Shown here: positions 1 through 5,745 of the stretch, in pieces
Numbering within the stretch: the first letter of the stretch is position 1
Layout of the letters: each line of letters begins with the position of its first letter
Source: Oligoflexaceae bacterium
Lineage (GTDB): Bacteria; Bdellovibrionota_B; Oligoflexia; Oligoflexales; Oligoflexaceae
Assembly (NCBI GenBank): GCA_947474445.1
Contig: CANJJY010000247.1
Coordinates: 1-6,897 of the forward strand
DNA length: 6,897 bases
Reading direction: 5' to 3'
Position numbers and translations under genes: made by a program
The notes under the pieces: model-generated
Seen by the model: only the letters and a program-made list of their open reading frames with translations
Told to the model about the DNA's origin: nothing
Database searches by the model: none

Positions 1-363
1 ATCCAGCTTTTTAACGAGAGCTCGATTCTCATGATGTGAGATTTGTTCAAAATGCAGAATCGTTGACTGGATATCAAATTGAGCAGCCATGTAACTAAGG
101 GCAAGCGAGGTTGCTATGTTATCGGGATCTGGATATCCCTTGATGCATACCAAAAGTCTCTTGCCGCGAGCTTTTTCAAGAATGTCGATCAACTCTTCAG
201 TTCGACTCTTGCGCTCGACTTTGACAGGCTCTTGGGTCAATTCATTCTCCAAGAGATCCGTATCACTCCCCGAGCTCAGCTCTTTTTGAGCTTTCACTTT
301 CTTTTTAAGGCTGATCAATTCAGCCTCCTTATCCTTGATACGGGTGTTATCTACACTAGTCAA
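1..363 (-). CDS. DHH-family phosphoesterase, N-terminal part (3' end cut off by window)
   Basis: The minus frame is open for 121 codons from a TTG at 363 to the window edge. Residues 1-60 are a charged, Lys/Glu-rich, probably coiled or flexible extension. From residue 68 a Rossmann-like start appears: a hydrophobic strand (RLLVCIKGY), then PDPDNIATS (78-86), a hydrophobic helix, and SHHENRALVKKL (109-120). The 'PDxD' signature followed by 'SHxENRAL' is typical of DHH phosphoesterases, a family that includes RecJ exonuclease, NrnA-type nanoRNases and cyclic-dinucleotide phosphodiesterases. Only motif I and its surroundings are visible, so the DHH and DHHA1 parts and the substrate cannot be judged. 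In NrnA/RecJ-type members the motif is HxxPDxD; here Lys75 stands where the metal-binding His would be. The TTG start is chosen because AAGGAG lies 8 bases upstream and no ATG precedes the domain in frame; a GTG at 393 is an alternative without a ribosome site. The gene follows the Bax1-like nuclease by about 100 bases. Confidence 0.8.
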   Translation of the reverse strand, partial: MTSVDNTRIKDKEAELISLKKKVKAQKELSSGSDTDLLENELTQEPVKVERKSRTEELIDILEKARGKRLLVCIKGYPDPDNIATSLALSYMAAQFDIQSTILHFEQISHHENRALVKKLD

Positions 364-364
364 A

Positions 365-401
365 GGCCTTTCTCCTTTATCCTTACAAGCCACTAAAGGC
401 C
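365..401 (-). promoter_or_regulatory. Possible leader hairpin around the DHH gene ribosome site
   Basis: On the minus-strand transcript GGCCTTT (401-395) can pair perfectly with AAAGGCC (371-365), leaving a 23-base loop that contains the AAGGAG site. The 3' arm ends one base before the TTG start. Such a structure could modulate initiation, but seven pairs around a long loop may arise by chance and no compensatory evidence is available here. Confidence 0.25.
372..377 (-). promoter_or_regulatory. Shine-Dalgarno site deciding the TTG start of the DHH gene
   Basis: The minus strand carries AAGGAG ending 8 bases before the TTG at 363. It is the only good ribosome site near the beginning of this frame and favours TTG over the upstream GTG at 393. 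The site sits at the 3' side of the loop of a possible 7-bp hairpin (arms at 395-401 and 365-371). Confidence 0.7.
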
Positions 402-451
402 AAAAAGCTCTTTCAAAAAAACCTCAACAGGGAAAGGGCGAGCTCTCCTTG

Positions 452-460
452 ATTATATCA
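452..460 (-). promoter_or_regulatory. Candidate extended -10 promoter for the DHH gene
   Basis: Just after the stop codon of the Bax1-like gene the minus strand reads TGATATAAT, a perfect TATAAT with the TGn extension of extended -10 promoters. No recognisable -35 box lies 16-18 bases upstream, which is tolerated for this promoter class. If used, transcription would start near 445, giving a leader of about 80 bases before the TTG start. Function is inferred from consensus only. Confidence 0.4.
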
Positions 461-464
461 TTCT

Positions 465-1682
465 CTACTCAACTTTCACCGTGGCTAAGTAGGTCATAAT
501 TGCCTTGACCGTCGGAAACTGTCGAAAGGTAAAGGTACTTACGTTTGCCAGTTGAAATTGTGCAAGCTTTTCTTCAAGTTCGGGATCTTTTAACAGCTCC
601 TTTGCTATGCCAAAGAAAAAAGTATCCGCTTGCTCGCTTGGCATCTGGCCAAGTCTTCGTTTCAGCTCATTCTTATGCCATCGATGAAAGAGCTCGCAAT
701 GCCTCTGCACACCACTCGTATGCTGAAAGGTGAAATCGGGGATACAATAATTCTGCCTTCCCAAATTAAAACTCTCGCGACCTTCTTCAGCTGTCCAACC
801 TTTACGAGCTGCTAATGACAGTTGATTGAAATTGTCCAGCAGGGCTTTAAATTCTTCGGGGATATACCCGTTAAATTCTTTGTAATGACTCGCAATGGGC
901 CTACTGCTGTCGACTTTGAGCTCGACGGTCTTTTGACCCAACCGGACCTCCGCTTCGAGAATCCACTTATTAAAGAAAAGAACATAGGGGAAAAAATTGC
1001 ACAATCGGAGGCCATAACTTTGCGCTTGCTCAAAAATAGTTAAGGGTCCTGATATAACAAGTGAAAGAGTGTCCTTACTCGATTCGTCAGGAAACTCAGC
1101 GAAGAGGCGGCAAAACCTCAGCTTTTGCAAGAGACGGCGACGACTCAATACGTCAGACGATTGAATCGTTATCGAGACTTTTTGAGATCGAAGGAGTAAG
1201 CCCTGGATTTGAGAGAGATTATAGCGATGCAAGAGGCTTCCATCATCTGGCATCTCAAACGAAACAATCGCTCGATTTTCAGCAAGATCTCCATAAAGCT
1301 CTGATTCTATTGTAGCAAAATCACAGGCAAAGGATTGTTCGAGCTGAAGTTGAAAATCTCTATAGTTTTCGAAATCGGATTGTCGAAGTTCTTGCGCGGC
1401 TTTCATCCAATCCCATCGCTTCTTTTCTATCGCTTCATCAGGTTCGCCAAACGTACACCTGTCTTCCAATAGCTTACAAAAGCCCTGAAATACGACATCG
1501 CTAGCATCCTTATGCTGCCTAAGCTCGTCGTTCAAATCGCGAAACTTGCGCCCAACAAATGCATTAAAATTGGATTCAAGCTCAGCCGCAAGTGCCCGAT
1601 AGTGAGGCTCTACGGGCTTTATATATTTGGGAAAAACTCTATCCCCTCGTATGCTGTACTTGAGAAGGTCTTTGGTAAGCAT
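465..1682 (-). CDS. DUF790/Bax1-like nuclease, predicted partner of the XPB helicase
   Basis: The 405-aa product begins MLTKDLLKYSIRGDRVFPKY, the usual opening of DUF790 proteins, the family of archaeal Bax1 ('binds archaeal XPB'). Residues 154-170 (YNLSQIQGLLLRSQ...) and 189-240 (RFCRLFAEFPDE, SGPLTIFEQAQSYG, FFPYVLFFNKW) match the family pattern as I know it: 'YNL..Q.LLLR', 'GPLSLF....YG', 'LP.LL....W.LEAEV'. The C-terminal part carries a PD-(D/E)XK-like core: IPDF (314-317), then E330 and W335 in HCELFHRW. The usual Lys after the second acid is absent, as I recall it also being in related proteins with 'EIVGFW'. Archaeal Bax1 is a structure-specific nuclease working with XPB on bubble or forked DNA. 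The start at 1682 is chosen because the family N-terminus begins there and AGGA lies six bases upstream; an in-frame ATG at 1817 would add 45 residues unlike the family. It overlaps the helicase gene by 44 bases, suggesting translational coupling. Confidence 0.87.
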   Translation of the reverse strand: MLTKDLLKYSIRGDRVFPKYIKPVEPHYRALAAELESNFNAFVGRKFRDLNDELRQHKDASDVVFQGFCKLLEDRCTFGEPDEAIEKKRWDWMKAAQELRQSDFENYRDFQLQLEQSFACDFATIESELYGDLAENRAIVSFEMPDDGSLLHRYNLSQIQGLLLRSQKVSITIQSSDVLSRRRLLQKLRFCRLFAEFPDESSKDTLSLVISGPLTIFEQAQSYGLRLCNFFPYVLFFNKWILEAEVRLGQKTVELKVDSSRPIASHYKEFNGYIPEEFKALLDNFNQLSLAARKGWTAEEGRESFNLGRQNYCIPDFTFQHTSGVQRHCELFHRWHKNELKRRLGQMPSEQADTFFFGIAKELLKDPELEEKLAQFQLANVSTFTFRQFPTVKAIMTYLATVKVE

Positions 1683-3036
1683 GGTGATTCCTACGTCGCT
1701 TGTTGACGTAATACTCGCTCGTATCTTTAGAGATAACCTCATAGAGAATGGCACGCTTGCCATCTTGATGTCGCAAAATGCGGCCCAATCTTTGAACGTG
1801 CTCTCGAACCGTACCACTGCCAGAAATCACTACACCGACACTGGCTTCAGGTACGTCTACTCCTTCGTTAAGGACTTTGGAAGTGACTAATACGTTCAAG
1901 CTTCCATCGCGAAAGGCCTCCAGAAATAGCTTTCTTTCCTTAGGCTTAGTTTGATGGGTAAGGACCGGTAATACCATAGCACGTCCTATTTGGTAGGCCA
2001 TGGCATTGTCTTGCGTAAAAACTATGATGCGGTCTTGCCGATGCTTCTGCAGAATACGCCAAAGTTCGTCTAGTTTTCCCTCCGCTCCTTGAGCGAGTCG
2101 CTTTTGATCGCGATAGGCGTCCATCGCTTCTTTTCCACCAGGCAAAGTGGCCGACTTACGGATGAAGTCTTGCCAGCCATCAGGCCCAGAAAAATCAATG
2201 CGGTGTCGGCGAATAAACTGGGTATAGGTAGCCCGAGATTTTTGATAGGCAACCGACTCTTCAGGTGAAAGAGGGACTTGAACGCTGACCACATCGTAAG
2301 GTGCCAGTACCCGCTCGACCATATCGCGAATCTGGCCTTCGTAACAAAGACCTCCCAGCAACTCGTAGATGAGGTCTTCTCGCCCGTCAGTCCTCTCAAC
2401 TGTGGCCGATAACCCAAGACGAAAGGGAGCGATCGACCCCCGCGCAATCATTTGATATTGAGTCGCAGGAAGGTGATGACACTCATCAAATACGAGCAAT
2501 CCAAAACGATGACCGATGGATTCAACCATGATGTGAGCAGAATCGTAAGTTGCGACCGTCAGCGGCTGGAGGTCGCGCATGCCGCCGCCGAGCACACCTA
2601 TAGGCCCCTCGAAATAGCGCATTAATATTGTCTGCCACTGGTGCAGCAAATCAATGGTAGGAACGATGATCAGAGTTGGCCTTTGTGTGGCCACCATGGC
2701 AAGAACTGCCAATATCGTTTTGCCCGCGCCCGTAGGAAGGGAAACGACTCCTCGGGATTGCTGCTGCCGCCAGGCAACAAGCGCGTCGCGTTGGTGGTCG
2801 CGCGGCACGATCGATTCTTTCAAAATCAAAGGCAATGCTTGATAGCGGCGTGCTTCATCAAGGATAGCAATCTTATGCTGCACTGCGTGGACAACAATCT
2901 CGCGATAGGAATGGGCCGATGCCCTCCAGCTCTTTGTCCGCGAATCGAAACGAAACCAGGGCATCTCTGCAATCCATGGACCCGGCTCAGGAACAAAGGT
3001 TAAAGTCCCCTGCTCATAACGCAGCGCTATCGGCAT
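1639..3036 (-). CDS. XPB/Rad25-like superfamily 2 DNA helicase
   Basis: The 465-aa product has the layout of a minimal XPB helicase. Residues 1-70 resemble the small damage-recognition-like domain (WFRFDSRTKSWRASAHSY). RecA-like domain 1 holds PRDHQRDAL (78-86), Walker A LPTGAGKT (100-107), IIVPT (123-127), the Walker B box DECH (184-187) and SAT (210-212). Just after it ERTDGRED (214-221) contains an RED triplet, a feature of XPB. Residues of about 250-315 form an insert where XPB has its thumb. RecA-like domain 2 carries IIVFTQ (337-342), TSKVLNEGVDVP (385-396) and QRLGRILR (415-422) with the arginine finger region. All motifs for ATP-driven 3'-5' unwinding are intact. Eukaryotic XPB opens DNA in TFIIH; archaeal XPB pairs with Bax1, and a Bax1-like gene overlaps this one downstream. 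The start at 3036 has AAGGAGGA nine bases upstream, two bases after the stop of the membrane-protein gene. Confidence 0.93.
   Translation of the reverse strand: MPIALRYEQGTLTFVPEPGPWIAEMPWFRFDSRTKSWRASAHSYREIVVHAVQHKIAILDEARRYQALPLILKESIVPRDHQRDALVAWRQQQSRGVVSLPTGAGKTILAVLAMVATQRPTLIIVPTIDLLHQWQTILMRYFEGPIGVLGGGMRDLQPLTVATYDSAHIMVESIGHRFGLLVFDECHHLPATQYQMIARGSIAPFRLGLSATVERTDGREDLIYELLGGLCYEGQIRDMVERVLAPYDVVSVQVPLSPEESVAYQKSRATYTQFIRRHRIDFSGPDGWQDFIRKSATLPGGKEAMDAYRDQKRLAQGAEGKLDELWRILQKHRQDRIIVFTQDNAMAYQIGRAMVLPVLTHQTKPKERKLFLEAFRDGSLNVLVTSKVLNEGVDVPEASVGVVISGSGTVREHVQRLGRILRHQDGKRAILYEVISKDTSEYYVNKRRRNHHAYQRPSQVQHTRG
1689..1692 (-). promoter_or_regulatory. Ribosome binding site inside the helicase gene for the Bax1-like gene
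   Basis: AGGA on the minus strand lies six bases before the ATG at 1682, within the last codons of the helicase gene. It supports the internal start over the longer reading frame from 1817 and fits coupled translation of the two proteins. Confidence 0.6.
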
Positions 3037-3038
3037 CG

Positions 3039-3299
3039 TTATTCTTCCTCCTTCACTTCTTCTGCCTTATTTGCAGGGGAAAATAACCATGCCCGCATTA
3101 TGTGCCAAATAAGACCAAAGGCACTCATAAAAAGCCAAATCAAATTAGCACCGAAGACAGATTGGAGCCAATTCGGGGCTACTCGGCCAAAAAGCGTATC
3201 TACATACCAGATATTTCCCAAGCATATCAGGCCGATAAAACTCGCGGCAACTGACTTGCTCCAACTCGTCGAACGCCAAGATACTTGCATAAAGGTCAT
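3039..3299 (-). CDS. Small two-helix membrane protein, unknown function
   Basis: I do not recognise a family. The 86-aa product has two hydrophobic stretches, about residues 17-33 (VAASFIGLICLGNIWYV) and 49-73 (GANLIWLFMSAFGLIWHIMRAWLF), joined by a short loop with Arg39, Pro42 and Trp44. The C-terminal tail is acidic (KAEEVKEEE). Both ends may face the cytoplasm, although the charge pattern does not settle the orientation. The ATG at 3299 has a GGAAGGGG stretch immediately upstream; the ATG three codons later (3290) would place this stretch about ten bases away and is almost as likely. The reality of the gene is supported by its 2-base spacing to the helicase gene, whose ribosome site overlaps its 3' end, and by membrane-like composition across its length. 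It is probably the first gene of the helicase-nuclease operon, because a terminator lies upstream at 3403-3439. No convincing -35/-10 pair was found in 3300-3402. Confidence 0.65.
   Translation of the reverse strand: MTFMQVSWRSTSWSKSVAASFIGLICLGNIWYVDTLFGRVAPNWLQSVFGANLIWLFMSAFGLIWHIMRAWLFSPANKAEEVKEEE
3046..3053 (-). promoter_or_regulatory. Strong Shine-Dalgarno site of the helicase gene
   Basis: AAGGAGGA on the minus strand ends nine bases before the helicase ATG at 3036 and lies inside the last Lys/Glu codons of the preceding small membrane-protein gene. It fixes the helicase start and ties the two genes into one transcript. Confidence 0.75.
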
Positions 3300-3402
3300 A
3301 CCCCTTCCGATTCAGCTCAACCATCCGGGGTCCGCAAAAATTAATCAAGGTAAAGTCGGCTATAGATAAGGGAGAGACGTTCGTCGAAACAGGTAGGATC
3401 GC

Positions 3403-3439
3403 AAAAGAAAAGGCCCTGGAACAGGATGCCCAGAGCCTT
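3403..3439 (-). terminator. Rho-independent terminator of the porin-like gene
   Basis: On the minus-strand transcript AAGGCTCTGG (3439-3430) pairs with CCAGGGCCTT (3419-3410), a 10-bp stem with one G-U pair and a 10-base loop. A T-rich run, TTCTTTT, follows. It lies about 30 bases after the stop codon of the porin-like gene and isolates it from the helicase cluster. Confidence 0.88.
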
Positions 3440-3466
3440 CGTTATGTGCCGTTTTTGCGACGAATA

Positions 3467-4582
3467 TTAAAATTTACCCGTTAATCCTGCCATGAGGTCC
3501 AATCGAGTCCGATCTTCTTCCGTCCCTGCCGTCGCATCCTTTACATATTTGCCTTTCACGCTCGCAATACCGACATAAGGACGATAGAGCGCACCCCAAT
3601 TTTCAAAGTAGGTCCCGAGAGCTATAGTTTGCTCATTATCGTCGAGCTTAGTGGCCGAGGAATTAACTTTGGGTTCTTTCGCGCCTTCAGCTGTGTAGTC
3701 AGCGACATCGAGAGTGGTGAACATTAAGTACGGCGACAAAGCACCCGCCTTAAATTCACCGTAAACAGCTAAACCTCCAATTTTATTTTTTTCTTCTCTA
3801 GCATCACCCGTTACCGGATCAAGGCCTTTTTTCACGCGTGTATCGAGCGTGTAGTCAATATATGAATCCAGTATTTCGTTCTTATATCGAAGCCCTGCAG
3901 AAACAATGGAGCTTTTACCTAAGTCGTAAGAAGAGGCTTGGACCAGCGGTTGTAGCTCACCAAAGCTACCGATCCATTCGAGCAAGAAAGCAGGTTGCTT
4001 TTGAACATCGCGGCCATTCCATGACTTGCAACCCGCACCAGAAGCGGTGCAACCGGTCGTAGCAGTAGCACCCGATCCTGAAGGAGCGGTTTGATCCGAA
4101 TAATCTTTCGCAAGAGTAAACGCCACTGATTGCCCAGCTATCTTGTAAGCAAAATCTACAGCCATGACATCAGGATAGGGGTTATAAGCAAGATAAGCTC
4201 CCTTGACTGGCGTAAGACTACTGGTCAATTTTCGATGCCAACCATAAGTGCGAATTTTCTGAACGCCCACGGATACATCGAATTGATCTGTAAGCTTATT
4301 CGTGAGCCAATACCGTTCTAGCGCCGGAGACTTATCGAGTTGAGCCAAAACATTCCAGGTGATTTGATCAGTAAGCTTACCTCTCAGAGCCAATTTTGCC
4401 GCTTTTACGCCAAACTCTGTTTTTTTGATTTTTGCTGCATCAGTATTCAAGCCATCATCAGTATTGACGAGACTGAAGTGATACTCCCCACCAACTTCGA
4501 CTTCTACGGCAGCTGTCGCTGCTGACAAATGGACGGGCAAAAGCAGACCCAAAAAGCCACATAATCCCAACTGACGCTTCAT
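3467..4582 (-). CDS. Porin-like outer-membrane beta-barrel protein
   Basis: The 371-aa product starts with a signal peptide: MKR, a hydrophobic core (residues 5-19) and a likely AxA cleavage site near residues 22-24 (ATA). The mature protein is a series of alternating amphipathic strands with aromatic girdle residues, for example ITWNVLAQLD, GAYLAYNPY, LFSFG-like turns, SAGLRYKNEILDSYIDYTLD, GLAVYGEF and LSPYLMFTTLD. It ends in Phe (LMAGLTGKF), the C-terminal signature recognised by the barrel-assembly machinery. This suggests a 14-18-strand barrel for passive solute uptake; substrate and exact family are unknown. The Ser/Gly/Thr-rich segment 164-190 contains Cys178 and Cys185, which could form a disulphide in an external loop. 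The ATG at 4582 is chosen because AGGAGGT lies five bases upstream and the signal peptide starts there; an in-frame ATG at 4651 would put 23 unrelated residues before it. A strong terminator follows, so it is probably transcribed alone. Confidence 0.8.
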   Translation of the reverse strand: MKRQLGLCGFLGLLLPVHLSAATAAVEVEVGGEYHFSLVNTDDGLNTDAAKIKKTEFGVKAAKLALRGKLTDQITWNVLAQLDKSPALERYWLTNKLTDQFDVSVGVQKIRTYGWHRKLTSSLTPVKGAYLAYNPYPDVMAVDFAYKIAGQSVAFTLAKDYSDQTAPSGSGATATTGCTASGAGCKSWNGRDVQKQPAFLLEWIGSFGELQPLVQASSYDLGKSSIVSAGLRYKNEILDSYIDYTLDTRVKKGLDPVTGDAREEKNKIGGLAVYGEFKAGALSPYLMFTTLDVADYTAEGAKEPKVNSSATKLDDNEQTIALGTYFENWGALYRPYVGIASVKGKYVKDATAGTEEDRTRLDLMAGLTGKF

Positions 4583-4587
4583 GAACG

Positions 4588-4594
4588 ACCTCCT
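4588..4594 (-). promoter_or_regulatory. Perfect Shine-Dalgarno site deciding the porin start
   Basis: AGGAGGT on the minus strand is five bases before the ATG at 4582. It matches the full anti-Shine-Dalgarno sequence and indicates high expression, as expected for an abundant outer-membrane protein. It rules against the longer reading frame beginning at 4651. Confidence 0.85.
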
Positions 4595-4617
4595 GCTAAC
4601 GGATCTAATTTGAAAGC

Positions 4618-4646
4618 GGCTCATGATAGCGACGCATTCTGGCAAA
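4618..4646 (-). promoter_or_regulatory. Weak candidate sigma-70 promoter for the porin-like gene
   Basis: In the 104-base gap between ruvB and the porin-like gene the minus strand has TATCAT (five of six matches to the -10 box) with TTGTGT (three of six to the -35 box) 17 bases upstream. The porin gene probably needs its own promoter for high expression, but the -35 match is poor and read-through from ruvB is possible because no terminator is visible after ruvB. Confidence 0.3.
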
Positions 4647-4686
4647 CACAAATGAAGATGAGGTTAATTCTACATAAATGAAGTTC

Positions 4687-5730
4687 TTAAGGCATATCTC
4701 CTACCAATTCCAGATGATGCACGGCTTCTGCGCTGAGTTCGCGCCCCCGAGGACCCCGCCTCATATATCCTTGATGCATTAGAAATGGCTCATAGACATC
4801 TTCAATAGTACTGCGTTCTTCGCCAATGGTTGCCGCAAGTGCTTCTATTCCGACCGGCCCTCCCTTGTAACGATCACGAATCATACGCAAAATACGTCTA
4901 TCCATTTTGTCTAAGCCTCCCCGATCGATATGCAAGCGATTGAGAGTGAGATCGACAATATCGCAGTGAAGGGTACGTTGACCGTGAAAGTCAGCAAAGT
5001 CACGAACGCGCCTAAGTAGACGATTAGCTATACGCGGCGTGCCGCGTGATCGCTTCGCCAATTCCATAGCACCGTCTTCAGCGAGCTCAACTCCCCAAAG
5101 CCGAGCGCTTCGTTGCAAAATCTGGGCTAGAGCATCAGCCTCATAAAATTCTAGATGCTCCTGAATTCCAAAGCGGCTTAACAAAGGGGCTGACAAGCTT
5201 GCCATACGAGTCGTTGCACCGATGAGCGTAAAAGGGTTGATCGGCATGCGAACTGTCCGAGCTGTTGGACCTTGCCCCACTAGGATATCCACGCAAAAGT
5301 CTTCCATAGCCGAGTAAAGAATTTCTTCGACAGTGATGGTTAATCGATGTATTTCGTCAATGAAAAGTACGCCACCCGGTTCAATGCCAGCCAAGATTCC
5401 CGCGAGATCTCCCGGCTTATCAATAGAAGGACCACTCGTTTGATAGAAAGGAGCCTGCATTTCCAAAGCCACAATTTTCGCTAATGTTGTTTTCCCGAGG
5501 CCTGGAGGGCCATGGAACAATGAATGATCGAGCGGGCTAGACCTTTTGAGAGCTGCTGCGACATAGACCTGTAAATTTGATTTAACAGTGTCTTGACCCG
5601 GATAGTCTTCAAATCGACTAGGGCGCAACTGTTGGTCGGCGATATCTTCGCCAGTGATCAAGTTCGGTTTGCTCAAATTTTGTGGCGCACGTGGCTCGGG
5701 AACTTGCATGCGTATTTCAATAGGATCCAT
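4687..5730 (-). CDS. ruvB: Holliday junction branch migration ATPase RuvB
   Basis: The 347-aa AAA+ motor drives branch migration of Holliday junctions when two hexameric rings flank a RuvA core. The N-terminal LRPSRFEDYPGQ (35-46) is diagnostic. Walker A GPPGLGKT is at 74-81, Walker B LFIDEIH at 122-128, sensor 1 GATTR at 171-175, the arginine finger in LLSRFG (R186), and sensor 2 GTPRIANR at 230-237. The C-terminal winged helix spans about 275-340, with GPVGIEALAATIGE (291-304) and the DNA-contacting RRGPRGR (324-330). All catalytic residues are present and length is normal. The ATG at 5730 has AAAGG five bases upstream, and ruvA ends 15 bases before it, so both are made from one transcript. 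No clear terminator follows the stop codon. Confidence 0.98.
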   Translation of the reverse strand: MDPIEIRMQVPEPRAPQNLSKPNLITGEDIADQQLRPSRFEDYPGQDTVKSNLQVYVAAALKRSSPLDHSLFHGPPGLGKTTLAKIVALEMQAPFYQTSGPSIDKPGDLAGILAGIEPGGVLFIDEIHRLTITVEEILYSAMEDFCVDILVGQGPTARTVRMPINPFTLIGATTRMASLSAPLLSRFGIQEHLEFYEADALAQILQRSARLWGVELAEDGAMELAKRSRGTPRIANRLLRRVRDFADFHGQRTLHCDIVDLTLNRLHIDRGGLDKMDRRILRMIRDRYKGGPVGIEALAATIGEERSTIEDVYEPFLMHQGYMRRGPRGRELSAEAVHHLELVGDMP

Positions 5731-5745
5731 AAAGACCTTTCGCGA

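Noticed and set aside
79..396. 105-codon plus-strand open frame near the left end
   Set aside because: It lies opposite the DHH phosphoesterase frame, which has recognisable motifs and a good ribosome site. The plus-strand product shows no family features.
445..450. AAGGAG on the minus strand after the nuclease stop, as a ribosome site for a leader peptide
   Set aside because: No start codon lies at a usable distance, and the only nearby frame (TTG, four codons) ends almost at once.
1683..1817. Upstream extension of the nuclease gene to an ATG at 1817
   Set aside because: The extra 45 residues lie wholly over the helicase gene and do not resemble DUF790 proteins, which normally begin at the MLTKDLL-like segment. 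The AGGA site supports the start at 1682.
2070..2447. 125-codon minus-strand frame inside the helicase gene
   Set aside because: It is an alternative frame of the helicase coding sequence; the helicase motifs occupy the main frame.
2641..3003. 120-codon plus-strand frame opposite the helicase
   Set aside because: It is the antisense shadow of the Walker A region and N-terminus of the helicase, with no independent support.
3145..3348. 67-codon minus-strand frame overlapping the small membrane-protein gene
   Set aside because: It has a mixed composition with no domain or membrane pattern and is out of frame with the better-supported 86-aa gene that abuts the helicase.
3300..3402. Promoter for the membrane-protein/helicase/nuclease cluster
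   Set aside because: A promoter is expected here because a terminator lies just upstream, but no -10/-35 pair matched well enough to report; the TTTCGA/TCTATA combination is too weak.
4583..4651. Upstream extension of the porin gene to an ATG at 4651
   Set aside because: It would bury the signal peptide behind 23 polar residues and place the perfect AGGAGGT inside the coding region.
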